Notes under the pieces: generated by a model
What the model was told of the DNA's origin: nothing
The model's input: only the letters and a program-made list of their open reading frames with translations
The model's database searches: none
Assembly: GCA_964538915.1 (NCBI GenBank)
Contig: CAZIFB010000004.1
Span: 62,001-126,000, forward strand
Length of the DNA: 64,000 nt
DNA from: JAEUHQ01 sp964538915
GTDB lineage: Bacteria > Planctomycetota > UBA1135 > UBA2386
Reading direction: 5' to 3'
Translations under genes and position numbers: made by a program
Shown: one piece after another, positions 33,398 through 42,961 of the stretch
Layout: each line of letters opens with the position of its first letter
Numbering within the stretch: position 1 is the first letter of the stretch

Positions 33398-34318
33398 GTG
33401 CCGCTCCGACCGACCGAACTCGGACTGAAGGGTGTGGCGCTCGTCGCCGCGCTGGAGATCGCGTTCTTCGCGACGAGCTACAGCAACCTCTTCTTCCTCC
33501 TGCTCACGTTCTGCGGCGTGATCGGCGGCGTGGCGGCGATCGGCGCACTCGCGAACCTGCGCGGTCTGCGCATCGGCGTCGAACCCGTACCGTTCGCGGC
33601 CGCGGGCTCGGCGCGCTTCATCGTGCTGCACACCGGCAGCCGCCGGAGACACTTCGACCTCGCACTCGCCCTCGAAGGCGAGGGTCGCACCATGGACGCC
33701 GGCCACATCGCCATCGCGACCGGCAACGGCGCGCACACGGCGACCCTGGCCGCACTGCCGCGAGGGATCGTGCGCGCGACGAAGGTGAGGGTGTCGTCGC
33801 GCCACCCGTTCGGCCTGTTCCAGGCGAGCCGCCGCTTCCGGGTCGACCTCGAAGTCGTCACGCACCCGTCGCCCGAGCCGCAGGACGGCGCACCACGGAG
33901 GCACGTCGGCCAGTCGGCAGGCGCACACGACCGCGGCAAGGTCGTCGCGGGCCTGCGCCCGTTCCGGGCCGGCGACGCACTCGGATCGGTGCACTGGAAG
34001 GCGACCGCTCGCCGCGGCGAACCGGTCGTGAAGGAGTACGAGCCCGAGGGCTCGGAGCGAATCGACGTCGTGATCGACCGCCGCTGCACGTCGGACGAAC
34101 TCGAAGAGCGGCTCGCCGCAGCGGCGGAACTCGTGATGCGCGCCAGGGACGGCGGTGCTCCAGTCGTCCTCCACAGCCAGGACTGGACCCAGAGCGTCGC
34201 CTCGAACGGCGTCGGAGCCGCGACGGCGCTGCGCTGTCTCGCAGCTGCCTCGACGCTGCCGCCGACCGCACCCGGCGTCGTTGCCGCTGCGGAAGCGCGG
34301 GGAGTGGCCCGTGTCTGA
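33398..34318 (+). CDS. DUF58 protein, partner of MoxR
   Basis: 306 residues from GTG 33398. Two hydrophobic segments come near the N-terminus (KGVALVAALEIAFFATSYSN, then LFFLLLTFCGVIGGVAAIGA). A beta-rich region follows. The DUF58 hallmark is at about 190-215: LRPFRAGDALGSVHWKATAR followed by GEPVVKEYE. DUF58 often leads into a von Willebrand A-like domain, of which only a short form is seen (IDVVIDRRC). It is probably a membrane-bound client or cofactor of the MoxR ATPase. The stop overlaps the start of the transglutaminase gene by 8 bp. Confidence 0.93.
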   Translation: MPLRPTELGLKGVALVAALEIAFFATSYSNLFFLLLTFCGVIGGVAAIGALANLRGLRIGVEPVPFAAAGSARFIVLHTGSRRRHFDLALALEGEGRTMDAGHIAIATGNGAHTATLAALPRGIVRATKVRVSSRHPFGLFQASRRFRVDLEVVTHPSPEPQDGAPRRHVGQSAGAHDRGKVVAGLRPFRAGDALGSVHWKATARRGEPVVKEYEPEGSERIDVVIDRRCTSDELEERLAAAAELVMRARDGGAPVVLHSQDWTQSVASNGVGAATALRCLAAASTLPPTAPGVVAAAEARGVARV

Positions 34319-36254
34319 GCGTCTGCTGCCGTTCCTGCTCCTGCTGACGCTGCTCGACCTCGCCTTCGTGCAGGCGACGGGCGTCGTCACCGGCAACGAG
34401 ATCGTCGCGCTGTGGCTCCTCGCGGCTGCTGCGCCGTGGCTGCGGCGCCTGCAGCGGCGCCGCTGGTGCCGCGCGACCTGGAACGCCGCCGTGCTCGTCG
34501 TCTTCGCGCTGCTCGTGCACCACGCGACGACCACGGGCCTGCTCTACATGCTCGAGGACGGCCTGCTGCTCGCCGTGCTCTGCCAGGTGCACCTGCTCAA
34601 CAACGTCGGCGAACGCCAGCGGCCCGACCTGGTGTTCTTCAACTCCTTCCTCGTCGCCTTCGTCACGAGCTTCTTCGCACCCGACCTGACCTGGTCGCTG
34701 CTCTTCGTCGTCCACGCGTTCGTGCTCGTACCGGCGCTCCAGGTGAACGTTTTCGCGCGGCGCGGCGTGCGCCTCGACGGCGCTGCGCTCGGGACCGTGC
34801 TGCGCGATTCGATCGGCCTCACGTTCGTCGTCGGCGTCGCGACCGCGACCGCGTTCGTGCTGCTCCCGCGCGACTTCGAGCGGCACGGTTGGCTCGGCGA
34901 CGCAATGAACGCTTCGCCCGCGGAAGCCGGCATCGCGGAGCGGATCCAGCTCGACAAGGAGTTCCCGATCGCCCTCGGGAACGACGTCGCGCTGCGAATC
35001 GAAGTCACGCAAGGCACCCCCGATCGGGTGCCGTCGCACTGGCGCGCCGTCGCGTTCGCCGAGTTCGACGGCGCATCGTGGTCGCCGCAGGAGACCGACC
35101 GGCGCGCAGCGCGCTTCGTGACGGACCCGGAGTGGACCGGGGAGCGCGGTGGTTCGTTCGTGCGTGACATCGAACCGGGCGACACGACGGTGCGTGTGCG
35201 CCTGCAGGACCGCAGCGGCCGACGCCTGCCGATGCCGCTCGAGGCGCAACGCGTCCGCGTCGAAGACAGGGACAACGTGCTGGTCGACCCGAAGTCGTGG
35301 GGCGTACTCGGCATCGTCCGCATCGGCGAAGGCAGGCGTCACGACGTGGTCTACACGCTGGACCTCGGCGCAGGAGCAGGCGCGGTGCAACCATCGCCTT
35401 CCGTGCGCCGTCGGATGACGAGCCTGCCGCCGTCGGTTCCGCGCATGGTCGGCGACCTCGCGAGCCGCCTGCGATCGGAACTTCCCGCCGCGACCGACGA
35501 GTCGCGGGTCGCCGAGGCCTGCTGCGAGTGGCTGCAGCACCACCGGCGCTACGAACTGCCGGGCCGTCCGGGCTTCGCGCGCAACCTCGGCGACTTCCTC
35601 GTCGGCGCCGGCGCCGGCCACTGCGAGTACTTCGCGACGGCGCTCGCGCTGCTGCTGCGCGTACAGGCGATCCCGTGCCGCCTCGTCGGCGGCTACCTCG
35701 TCCACGAACGCGACGCGACGACGGGCGCGTTCGTCGCCCGCAGCCGGCACGCCCACGCGTGGGTCGAGGTCCTTCGGCCCGACGGTTCGTGGTTGACGCT
35801 GGACCCGACGCCCTCGAGCGACGTGATCGAAGCTGCCACCGAGAAGACGTCGTGGTGGCACGACGTCACGCAGGGCCTGTCGAACGCATGGAGCCGCGTC
35901 GTCGAGTTCGACGCAGGCAGTCGCACCGAGTGGCTGCGTTCGGTCACCGAGTTCCCCGGCGCCGTCGCGCGCGGTTTCGTCGACCATCCGCTCGCCGCAG
36001 TGCTGTCGCTGGCTTCGATCGCAGGCCTGGTCTACCGTCGGCGGCGGCGACCGACCGTTGCCACGATCGTCGAACTCGAACGTGCAGTGCGCGCTGCCGG
36101 GCTGTCGTGGTCGGCCGGTGAAACACCGCGCGAGCTGTTGGCGCGAGCTGCCGGCATCGGCGTCGATGCCGTGCGACTCGCCACTCTGGCGACCGCGGTC
36201 GGGCGCCACGAGATCGCCCGCTACGGCGTCACCGCGAAAGGAGCGACGACATGA
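34311..36254 (+). CDS. Membrane-bound transglutaminase-like protein (DUF3488/Transglut_core)
   Basis: 647 residues from GTG 34311. Several membrane helices lie in the first 190 residues. A periplasmic region with a transglutaminase core follows. The catalytic Cys is in GAGHCEYFATALALLLR, then RLVGGY, the His in RHAHAWVEV and the Asp in LTLDPTPS. One more membrane helix (PLAAVLSLASIAGLVY) precedes a short cytoplasmic C-terminal domain. The triad is complete, so a peptidase or crosslinking activity outside the membrane is possible. This protein type regularly accompanies MoxR and DUF58. The S41 peptidase start overlaps its stop (ATGA). Confidence 0.95.
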   Translation: MSERLLPFLLLLTLLDLAFVQATGVVTGNEIVALWLLAAAAPWLRRLQRRRWCRATWNAAVLVVFALLVHHATTTGLLYMLEDGLLLAVLCQVHLLNNVGERQRPDLVFFNSFLVAFVTSFFAPDLTWSLLFVVHAFVLVPALQVNVFARRGVRLDGAALGTVLRDSIGLTFVVGVATATAFVLLPRDFERHGWLGDAMNASPAEAGIAERIQLDKEFPIALGNDVALRIEVTQGTPDRVPSHWRAVAFAEFDGASWSPQETDRRAARFVTDPEWTGERGGSFVRDIEPGDTTVRVRLQDRSGRRLPMPLEAQRVRVEDRDNVLVDPKSWGVLGIVRIGEGRRHDVVYTLDLGAGAGAVQPSPSVRRRMTSLPPSVPRMVGDLASRLRSELPAATDESRVAEACCEWLQHHRRYELPGRPGFARNLGDFLVGAGAGHCEYFATALALLLRVQAIPCRLVGGYLVHERDATTGAFVARSRHAHAWVEVLRPDGSWLTLDPTPSSDVIEAATEKTSWWHDVTQGLSNAWSRVVEFDAGSRTEWLRSVTEFPGAVARGFVDHPLAAVLSLASIAGLVYRRRRRPTVATIVELERAVRAAGLSWSAGETPRELLARAAGIGVDAVRLATLATAVGRHEIARYGVTAKGATT

Positions 36255-37573
36255 TCCGACGAATCGCCGCTGCAGGAGTCGCCTTCGCGGTGACCACGCC
36301 CTTCGCGCTCGCACAGACACCGCCGAAGGTCGTGTCGCTCGATCCGCCGCACCTGTCGGCGAACGTCGACCCGCACGGAACGACGCGGTTCACCGTCGTC
36401 TTCGACCGCGACATGGACACGACCGCCCACTCGGTTTGCGGCGCCGGGCCGACGTTCCCGAAGATCACCCTAACCGAATGGGAGAACGACCGGACGTTCG
36501 TGTTCGAGGCCCAGCTCGGCGAGGACCGGATCTACTCCATCGACCTGTCCTGTGCGTCGTCGAACGGGTTCCGCTCGAAGCAGGGCGACCGCCTGCCGCT
36601 GGTGCCTTGGCGCATCGCGACGAAAGGGCCCGCCCTCGACCCGGCCACCGCCGCGAGAGCGGTGGCGACGCTCTTCACCGCGATCGGCGATCGGTACTCG
36701 TACCGCGACCGGCTCGGCATCGACTGGAGAGACATCCAGCGCACGCACCAGGAGGAACTGCTCGCGAACAAGCACGGAGCAGCTCTGGCGCTGTCGATCG
36801 CGCAGCTGATGCAGTCGGCGCAGGATCCGCACGTCACCGTGACCTGGCGCGACGGCATGCTCGCGACGTGCCAGCGCGAGATCGCGCCCAACTTCGACGT
36901 TCGCGGACTGCAGAAGGCGCTGACCGGACTCCGTCGCATCGGCCGCATCGGGATGCAGGCGAAGACCGACGACGGCATCGGCTACCTGTTCGTCGGCTCG
37001 TTCTCCCGTGACCAGCGCGAGGACTTCGACGCGGCGCTCGACGCGCTGCGTGGGATGCTCGACTGCAAGGCGCTCGTGCTCGACGTGCGCACCAACACCG
37101 GCGGGGACGAACTCATCGCGCGCCGCCTCGCGGCGTGGTTCGTTCCCGGTGAGAAGATCTACGCCGCGCACCGCATCCGCGACCCGAAGGCCGAAGGCGG
37201 TTTCCAGACGCGCCAGGACCGCCGGTTGCGCGGCAACGAGCCGCCCGAACTGTTCGAGAAGCCTGTGGCCGTACTGATGGGTCAGGCCAACATGTCGAGC
37301 TGCGAGGCCTTCCTGCTGATGATGAAGCAGGCGCCGAACGCCGTTCTCGTCGGCGACACGTCGTACGGGAGCTCGGGCAACCCGCAGGCGTGGACGCTCG
37401 CTCCCGGGCTGACGGTGATGCTCCCGAGCTGGCAGGCACTGCGCGCCGACGGCACTCCGCTCGAGGGTGAGGGCATCACGCCCCACATCCACGTGGCGAC
37501 AACGCCCGCGAAACTCGCGGAGGAGGACACGGTGCTCGCGGAGGCGCTGCTGCGCCTGCGCGGCATCCGCTGA
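36251..37573 (+). CDS. Secreted S41-family peptidase with Ig-like N-terminal domain
   Basis: 440 residues with a signal peptide (RRIAAAGVAFAVTTPFALAQ). Residues 25-120 look like a Big_5-type Ig domain (VVSLDPPHLSANVDPHGTTR, VVFDRDMD). The S41 core follows: LVLDVRTNTGGDE, then VLMGQANMSSCEAFLLMMKQ with the nucleophile Ser, then GDTSYGSSGNPQ. The Lys used by CtpA-type enzymes is absent at the last motif, as in the S41B branch. No PDZ domain is obvious. Periplasmic or surface proteolysis is likely. Its stop TGA abuts the stop of the convergent hydratase gene, forming TGATCA. Confidence 0.9.
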   Translation: MIRRIAAAGVAFAVTTPFALAQTPPKVVSLDPPHLSANVDPHGTTRFTVVFDRDMDTTAHSVCGAGPTFPKITLTEWENDRTFVFEAQLGEDRIYSIDLSCASSNGFRSKQGDRLPLVPWRIATKGPALDPATAARAVATLFTAIGDRYSYRDRLGIDWRDIQRTHQEELLANKHGAALALSIAQLMQSAQDPHVTVTWRDGMLATCQREIAPNFDVRGLQKALTGLRRIGRIGMQAKTDDGIGYLFVGSFSRDQREDFDAALDALRGMLDCKALVLDVRTNTGGDELIARRLAAWFVPGEKIYAAHRIRDPKAEGGFQTRQDRRLRGNEPPELFEKPVAVLMGQANMSSCEAFLLMMKQAPNAVLVGDTSYGSSGNPQAWTLAPGLTVMLPSWQALRADGTPLEGEGITPHIHVATTPAKLAEEDTVLAEALLRLRGIR

Positions 37574-38359
37574 TCAGGCGATCCAGTTCGGCTTGCGCTT
37601 GCCGAGGAACGCTGCGAAACCTTCGCGCGCCTCCGGTGTGCTGCGCAGCGCGGCGATCCACTTCGACGTGACCGGGATCGCCTCCTCGAGACTCAGCGAC
37701 GCCACGCTGCGGATCAACTCTTTCGCGCTGGCGACGGCGGCCGGTCCCGCGGTCAGCAGCTCGCCGACACTCTTCTCGACCGCCGCGTCGAGCTCCGCTT
37801 CGGGAACGGCGCGGTGCACGAGACCGATGCGTTGCGCCTCGCGCCCGTCGAAGCGTTCGCCGGTGAGGAACAGCGTGCGTGCCCTCCCGGCGCCGATCTT
37901 CTGCATCACGAACGGCGAGATCACGGCGGGCACGATGCCTAGCTTCACCTCGGTGAGTCCGAACTGGCAATCCTCCGTGCAGATCGCGACGTCGACCGCA
38001 GCGGTGAGGCCGGTGCCGCCACCGAGCGCGTGACCGTGGATGCGGCCGACGACCGGCTTCGTGCAGCGCGCGATCGCGAGGAACATGCGCGCCATGCGAT
38101 CGGCGCCCACTTCGTTCGCCTGCTGCGGCAACGACGCCTGCTCCTGCATCCACGACAAGTCGGCGCCCGCGGAGAACGACTTGCCGTTGCCGGACAGCAC
38201 GACGACGCGCGCGTTCGTGTCCTGGTTCGCTGCCGCGAACGCCGCCTGCAGTTCCTCGACCACCGCGCCGTTGAACGCATTGCGCACGTCGGGGCGATTC
38301 AGCCGGACGTGCAGGACGGGGCCAGCGGCGGTGACTTCGAGGGTCTGGTAGCGGCTCAT
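37574..38359 (-). CDS. Enoyl-CoA hydratase/isomerase family, likely methylglutaconyl-CoA hydratase
   Basis: 261 residues, full crotonase length. It has NRPDVRNAFNGAVVEELQAA, the oxyanion-hole segment SAGADLSWM, then HGHALGGGTGL, and FGLTEVKLGIVPAVISPFV with the catalytic Glu region. The SAGADLxWM form is typical of methylglutaconyl-CoA hydratases of leucine breakdown. The methylcrotonyl-CoA carboxylase beta gene at 49492 fits the same pathway, although it lies 11 kb away. Other short-chain enoyl-CoA hydratases cannot be excluded. Single gene with TACAGT 10 nt before the ATG. Confidence 0.9.
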   Translation of the reverse strand: MSRYQTLEVTAAGPVLHVRLNRPDVRNAFNGAVVEELQAAFAAANQDTNARVVVLSGNGKSFSAGADLSWMQEQASLPQQANEVGADRMARMFLAIARCTKPVVGRIHGHALGGGTGLTAAVDVAICTEDCQFGLTEVKLGIVPAVISPFVMQKIGAGRARTLFLTGERFDGREAQRIGLVHRAVPEAELDAAVEKSVGELLTAGPAAVASAKELIRSVASLSLEEAIPVTSKWIAALRSTPEAREGFAAFLGKRKPNWIA

Positions 38360-38369
38360 GGGGGCGGAG

Positions 38370-38375
38370 ACTGTA
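38370..38375 (-). promoter_or_regulatory. Possible -10 box (TACAGT) of the enoyl-CoA hydratase gene
   Basis: Minus strand TACAGT, 10 nt before ATG 38359, matching the spacing at 5816, 9388 and 40875. Confidence 0.4.
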
Positions 38376-38428
38376 CGGGGCCACGACCCGCAACGCCTCG
38401 CGTGCCGCAACGGATTTCGCAGCTCGCG

Positions 38429-40864
38429 CTACTTGCCGTCGAGGTCGTGCCGCGGCGGCATCGTGATGGTGACTTCGTTCACGCGGCCCGGCTCGGCGGT
38501 GACGCGAGCGTCGGCCGCCTGTCGATGGACGAAGCGCATGGATCCCCGGCGGATGGTCGACACCACGCCGTCGAGCCGGAGGCCCGTCTCGCCGGGCGGC
38601 ACCCACAGCGTGATCGGCACGTCGAGCGCCACGATGTCGGCTCCCGGAGCTCCCCACGTGCCGCCACCGAACGCGGCGCGCACCGAGAACGGCTGCGCAT
38701 CCGCCGGCATCCACATGAGGCGCGATGCGGTGACCGCCTTCGATTCACCGCCGTCGAAACGCACGGACAACTGGCAAACCTCGAACTTCGCGTGCCACGC
38801 CGTAGCGCGGCCGCCCGCGACGACGACCTCCTCTCCGAAGAGCCAGACTCCGGTCGCCGAGTCGACGACGGCGAGATGGAACGTTCCCGGCGGCAGGCGC
38901 AGCTCGCACTTCCCATCGGGCTCGACGAGGACCCACCGCGTCCACTCGGTCACGAAACGTCCCTGGCTCGAAACCCGGTCCCGTTCGATCGCGGCGACGG
39001 CGAACCGCCCGATCGGGACCTTGTCGTCGGACGCCGCGAGTTCCACGTGCACGACGCCGGGCAAACGACCCGCGAGATCCACCTTCGCATCGATGTCGGC
39101 CGCCTCGAAGCGGAACGACGTCAGGGGAACGACGAGAGCCGCACCCCGCCGCGGCGCCGCGGGCACGACGAGACTCAGGTGCTCCGTGCCAGCGGCCCTG
39201 TGCGGCAACTCGAACGTGCCGTCGACGATCGACACGGACCCGTCGACGTTCGCGGCGACACACAGGCCACTCAGCGGATCTTCGTCGTCGCGCTCCGTTG
39301 GCGGCTGCGAACTCAGCACGACACGCCAGTCCGCCCCGACCACCGCGCCTTCCACGCGACCCCGCAGCGTGACGCCGGCGGCGAGCGCCAGGTCGAACGC
39401 GGGCGGGTCCTTGCCTGGCTCGACGGTGACGAAGCGGCGCGCGGCGACCGAGCCGATCGTGTGTCGAGCCTCGACGACGTAGTCGTCCGCACCGAGCTCG
39501 TCGAAAACCATCGACCCGTCGTTGTTCGTCGTCGTCTTGCGTGCCGATGCGCCGCGAGGACGGGTGGAACCGCCATCGCGCGCCGCCTTCCGCTCGATGG
39601 TGACCAGAGCCCCAGCGATCGGCTGCTCCGTGGCGGCATCGATCACCCTGCCGGTGATGCGCGAGGCGGCGGCGAGTTTCGCTTCGAACGTGCGGGTCGA
39701 CCCCTCGACCTTGTCCTCGAAGAACGGGGCGTAGCCGGCGGCGGTGACGAGCATCACTCCTGGCCCGGCAGCGCCGTTCCCCGGCGGATCCAGGGAGACC
39801 GCCCCGTCGGGCCGTGCCGGCGCCAGCGAGGCCTCGAGCCACGCATCGATGTTCGCATCTCGTTCGCCGCGGTACCAGAGCACCGCGGCACGAATGGCGC
39901 GCACCGGAGCGCCGGTTCGGGCATCCACGGCGCGCACGATCAGGCGTTCGCCGTCGTCCGGAGCAGCTCGAACCACGAGTTCGGTCCGAGGCCCCTCCAG
40001 CACTTCGCTCTCACCGAGGACACTGCCGGAATCCGAGTACGCGGTGACGCGGTAGCGCCCGGCAAAGCACAGGGGCGCGCGGAAGCGCCCATCGGACTCG
40101 ACTCTCGTCGACTCGTACGTCGCACGCACCCTCTCCCCGGTCAGCCGGACGCACCCGGTGACGGGTCTGCCGTCGGCGTCGACGACCCGGCCTTCCACGA
40201 ACCCGCTCGGCTGCAAACGGATGTCGAGCGGCGCGCCGAACTCGACGGAGTCCAACGTACGGGCGTAGAAACCATCGGCGGCCACTTCGAGTCGCATGGC
40301 GCGCGAGAACACGCCGCGCAGGGTGAACACGCCGTTGGCGCCCGTCGTGGCCAGACATGCGTAGCACGGGCCTAGCCACCAGTACTTGGCGAGCCCGTCG
40401 AACGCAGCGACCTTCGCCCCGGCGACTGGCTGTCCATCCGCGTCGCACACGCGGCCGGTCAACGTGAGCCCCTTCGGCAGACGCAGTTCGCCGAGATCCG
40501 CGTCGCGTCTCTGCCTGCGCCACAATCCGCCGCGCTGCGGATCCGGGCACACGATGCTGACTCGACCGGGAGCAGCGATCAGCACCGAGGTCGACTCGAG
40601 CAATCCCTCGGGGATCGGCACGTCGATCGAGATCGAACCGTTCTCGTCGCTGCGCGCCTGCGGTCGCTGAAGCGCGTCCGCGGTCGTCAAGGTGCCCGGC
40701 GCGCCGGCAACGGCGCCCGCGTTCGCGATCGGCTTGCCGTCCTCGTCGCAGATGCGGGCGCGAACCCGACAGAAAGCACTCCCGACGTTCGGGGATTCCT
40801 CCTGGGCGGCGAGTGCGGGCAGGAGCAGGAACGACGAGAGCACCAGCTTCCACGCAGTTCTCAT
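38429..40864 (-). CDS. Large secreted protein with carboxypeptidase-regulatory-like repeats
   Basis: 811 residues from ATG 40864. It has a signal peptide (RTAWKLVLSSFLLLPALAAQ). It then consists of a chain of CarboxypepD_reg-like beta-sandwich units, each opening with a phrase like LTGRVCDADGQPVAGAKV, VEGRVVDADGRPVTGCV, ITGRVIDAATEQPIAGALV or LRGRVEGAVVGADWRV. Such Ig-like modules are structural or adhesive parts of surface proteins. No catalytic domain, membrane anchor or sorting signal is seen. A cluster of Cys near residues 160-170 (CYACLATTG) may form a disulphide. Single gene; an upstream in-frame extension overlaps the promoter region of the next gene and is rejected. Confidence 0.88.
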   Translation of the reverse strand: MRTAWKLVLSSFLLLPALAAQEESPNVGSAFCRVRARICDEDGKPIANAGAVAGAPGTLTTADALQRPQARSDENGSISIDVPIPEGLLESTSVLIAAPGRVSIVCPDPQRGGLWRRQRRDADLGELRLPKGLTLTGRVCDADGQPVAGAKVAAFDGLAKYWWLGPCYACLATTGANGVFTLRGVFSRAMRLEVAADGFYARTLDSVEFGAPLDIRLQPSGFVEGRVVDADGRPVTGCVRLTGERVRATYESTRVESDGRFRAPLCFAGRYRVTAYSDSGSVLGESEVLEGPRTELVVRAAPDDGERLIVRAVDARTGAPVRAIRAAVLWYRGERDANIDAWLEASLAPARPDGAVSLDPPGNGAAGPGVMLVTAAGYAPFFEDKVEGSTRTFEAKLAAASRITGRVIDAATEQPIAGALVTIERKAARDGGSTRPRGASARKTTTNNDGSMVFDELGADDYVVEARHTIGSVAARRFVTVEPGKDPPAFDLALAAGVTLRGRVEGAVVGADWRVVLSSQPPTERDDEDPLSGLCVAANVDGSVSIVDGTFELPHRAAGTEHLSLVVPAAPRRGAALVVPLTSFRFEAADIDAKVDLAGRLPGVVHVELAASDDKVPIGRFAVAAIERDRVSSQGRFVTEWTRWVLVEPDGKCELRLPPGTFHLAVVDSATGVWLFGEEVVVAGGRATAWHAKFEVCQLSVRFDGGESKAVTASRLMWMPADAQPFSVRAAFGGGTWGAPGADIVALDVPITLWVPPGETGLRLDGVVSTIRRGSMRFVHRQAADARVTAEPGRVNEVTITMPPRHDLDGK

Positions 40865-40874
40865 GCGGCGCGCG

Positions 40875-40880
40875 ATCGTA
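40875..40880 (-). promoter_or_regulatory. Possible -10 box (TACGAT) of the secreted repeat protein gene
   Basis: Minus strand TACGAT, 10 nt before ATG 40864, within the 26-bp divergent gap. Confidence 0.4.
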
Positions 40881-40890
40881 GCGCCGCACG

Positions 40891-41796
40891 ATGGACGCCG
40901 ACGATCGCGGATGCGACAACGTGCGCGTGCCCCCGCCGCTGCGTGTGCTGCTCGCCGCCGCCCTGTTCGCCACCGGCGGCGCGTTGCTGAAGGCATGCGA
41001 TTTCCCGTCGCTGCAGCGCGCCGGTACGAGGGCCGCGATCGCCGCGATCACGATCTTCCTGCTGCTGCCGAGCGCGCGGCGGCTGCCGAACGCACGCATC
41101 CTGCGGCTCGTGCCACCCTACTTCGGCTCGACGTGCCTCTTCGTCGTCGCGAACTCCCTCACCACCGCGGCGAACGCGATCTTCCTGCAGTCCGCGGCGC
41201 CGCTCTGGCTCGTTCTCCTCGGGCCGTGGCTCCTGAAGGAGACGCCGACGCGGCGCGATCTCTGGACGCTGTTCTTCGTGGGCATCGGCATGACGCTGTT
41301 CTTCGTCGCGCCGGCGAACACGGCCGCGACCGCCCCCGACCCGCGCCTCGGCGACATCGTCGCGATCGCGTCCGGCGTCAGCTGGGCGCTCCTGCTGCTC
41401 GGCCTGCGCTGGCTCGCACGCACCGGACACGACGAAGCGCCGGCGGCGATCGCGTGGGGGAACGCGTTGACGTGCCCGATCGCGTTCGCGCTGATGCCGG
41501 CCTTCGACCAGACGCCGATCGCCGGCAGCGCGCAGGACTGGCTGGTCATCACCGTGCTCGGCACGCTCCAGGTCGGCCTCGCGTACGCGCTGCTCGTCCG
41601 CGGGCTCGCCGGCGTACCTGCGGTCCGCGCGTCACTGCTCCTGATGATCGAACCGGCGCTCAACCCGACGATCGCGTTCTTCGCGCACGGCGAACGGCCG
41701 CACGCACTCGCGATCACGGGCGGTGTGCTGATCGTCGGGGCCGTCGCGGCGAACAGCGTCCTTGCCCGCAGCCGCAACCCGGCGCCAACGCAGTAG
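40891..41796 (+). CDS. EamA-family (drug/metabolite) transporter
   Basis: 301 residues with about ten membrane helices in two repeats, the EamA layout. The first repeat includes LRVLLAAALFATGGALLKA and TAANAIFLQSAAPLWLVLLG. The second includes DIVAIASGVSWALLLLGLRW and VPAVRASLLLMIEPALNPTI, the family pattern ending the second EamA unit. These are inner-membrane exporters of amino acids or other metabolites; the substrate is unknown. ATG 40891 follows a short stretch with TAGCGC, a poor -10. Convergent with the YheT-type gene. Confidence 0.93.
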   Translation: MDADDRGCDNVRVPPPLRVLLAAALFATGGALLKACDFPSLQRAGTRAAIAAITIFLLLPSARRLPNARILRLVPPYFGSTCLFVVANSLTTAANAIFLQSAAPLWLVLLGPWLLKETPTRRDLWTLFFVGIGMTLFFVAPANTAATAPDPRLGDIVAIASGVSWALLLLGLRWLARTGHDEAPAAIAWGNALTCPIAFALMPAFDQTPIAGSAQDWLVITVLGTLQVGLAYALLVRGLAGVPAVRASLLLMIEPALNPTIAFFAHGERPHALAITGGVLIVGAVAANSVLARSRNPAPTQ

Positions 41797-41807
41797 CAGG
41801 CGGACCC

Positions 41808-42773
41808 TCAGCTGCACGCGGCGAAGAAGTCGAGCACGCGGCGCTCGGCCCAGCGGCGCGGCCGCCACGGCGAGCCGCCTTCGACGAAACCGACGTGACC
41901 GCCGTGAGGCAGGAACTCGGCGACCAGGAACGACGACGCGGTCGCGGCGGCGGTCGGCAGCGCGGCGGCAGGGATCAGCGGGTCGTCGTGCGCGGCGAGC
42001 AGGAGAGTGCGCCGGCGGATCGCCGGCAGGAACCGCACGCAGCTCGAGTCGCTCCAGTAGTGGCGGGCATCGCGGAACCCGTGCAACGGCGCCGTCACCA
42101 CGTCGTCGAACGCGGCGAACGTGCGGCACCGCCGGACTGCGCCTTCGTCGATCACGCCGGGATGCTGCGCGGCCTTCGCGAGCGCCTTCGGGATCAGCGT
42201 GCGCAGGAAGTGCCTCGTCATGACCCCGCCCCACCGGCTGTCGCAGCACCGCGCCGCCTGCTCGAGGTCGAACGGCGGCGACACGGCCGCGGCGGCGCGG
42301 ACACGCTGCGGCACGCGTTCGCCACGTTCCCCGAGCCACTTCAGGAGCACGTTGCCGCCGAGCGAGAAGCCGACGACGAAGAGCGGCGAGACTCTGCCGT
42401 CGCCGGTGAGGCGCTGCACCACGAAGTCGAGGTCGCTCGTCTCCCCACTGTGATACGTGCGGCGCGCACGGTTCGGCACGCCGCCGCACGAACGGAACTC
42501 CATCACCACGCAGCGCACCCCGCGCAGGGCACAGAGCCGCGCCGCTTCGATCGCGTACGGCGACTCGCGGCTCCCTTCGAGGCCGTGCAGCAGGAGCACC
42601 GTCGGCGCCCCCGGCTCCGCGTCGACGAAGTGCAGCCGCAGGAAATCGCCGTCGGGCGTGTCGACGATCTCCGTCCGCAGCGCTGGCGCCGCCTGCGGTC
42701 GCGCGAGCACCGAGGCCACCGTCTGCACGATCCCCGATCGCGCCCACCACGCCGGCCGGAACGGATCGGTCAC
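41808..42773 (-). CDS. YheT-type alpha/beta hydrolase
   Basis: 321 residues from GTG 42773. It has the features of the YheT/ABHD1-3 branch: PTVLLLHGLEGSRESPY, then VVMEFRSCGGVPNRARRTYH followed by SGET, and the nucleophile elbow VVGFSLGGNVLLKWLGE. The acid is in AAHDDPLIP and the His in HGGHVGFVEGG. Members are esterases or lipases acting on membrane-related or short-chain esters. The start overlaps the stop of the small membrane protein gene (GTGA), so it is translationally coupled. Last gene of the operon 43434-41808. Confidence 0.92.
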   Translation of the reverse strand: MTDPFRPAWWARSGIVQTVASVLARPQAAPALRTEIVDTPDGDFLRLHFVDAEPGAPTVLLLHGLEGSRESPYAIEAARLCALRGVRCVVMEFRSCGGVPNRARRTYHSGETSDLDFVVQRLTGDGRVSPLFVVGFSLGGNVLLKWLGERGERVPQRVRAAAAVSPPFDLEQAARCCDSRWGGVMTRHFLRTLIPKALAKAAQHPGVIDEGAVRRCRTFAAFDDVVTAPLHGFRDARHYWSDSSCVRFLPAIRRRTLLLAAHDDPLIPAAALPTAAATASSFLVAEFLPHGGHVGFVEGGSPWRPRRWAERRVLDFFAACS

Positions 42774-42961
42774 GGCAGCGGCCGTGTGACGGCCCGCAGC
42801 GCCCGCGCGACGAGCAGGGCGACGCCGAACGCGAGCAGCAGCGGGATCACGATCCGCCCGGCGCCCCGCATGCACGCGAACACCGCGAATGCCACGGCCA
42901 CCATGCCGAGGAACCACGCCGCGCCGACGCGACGCGGCGGCACCGCCGGCGCGTCGGTCAC
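42770..42961 (-). CDS. Small two-helix membrane protein
   Basis: 63 residues from GTG 42961. After VTDAPAVPPRRV come two hydrophobic helices (GAAWFLGMVAVAFAVFACM, then IVIPLLLAFGVALLVARAL), separated by an Arg/Gly turn, and a basic end. It overlaps its upstream neighbour (DUF4262) and its downstream neighbour (YheT-type) by 4 bp each as GTGA. This strongly supports the start and the reality of this small gene. Function unknown; perhaps a membrane partner of the hydrolase. Confidence 0.78.
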   Translation of the reverse strand: MTDAPAVPPRRVGAAWFLGMVAVAFAVFACMRGAGRIVIPLLLAFGVALLVARALRAVTRPLP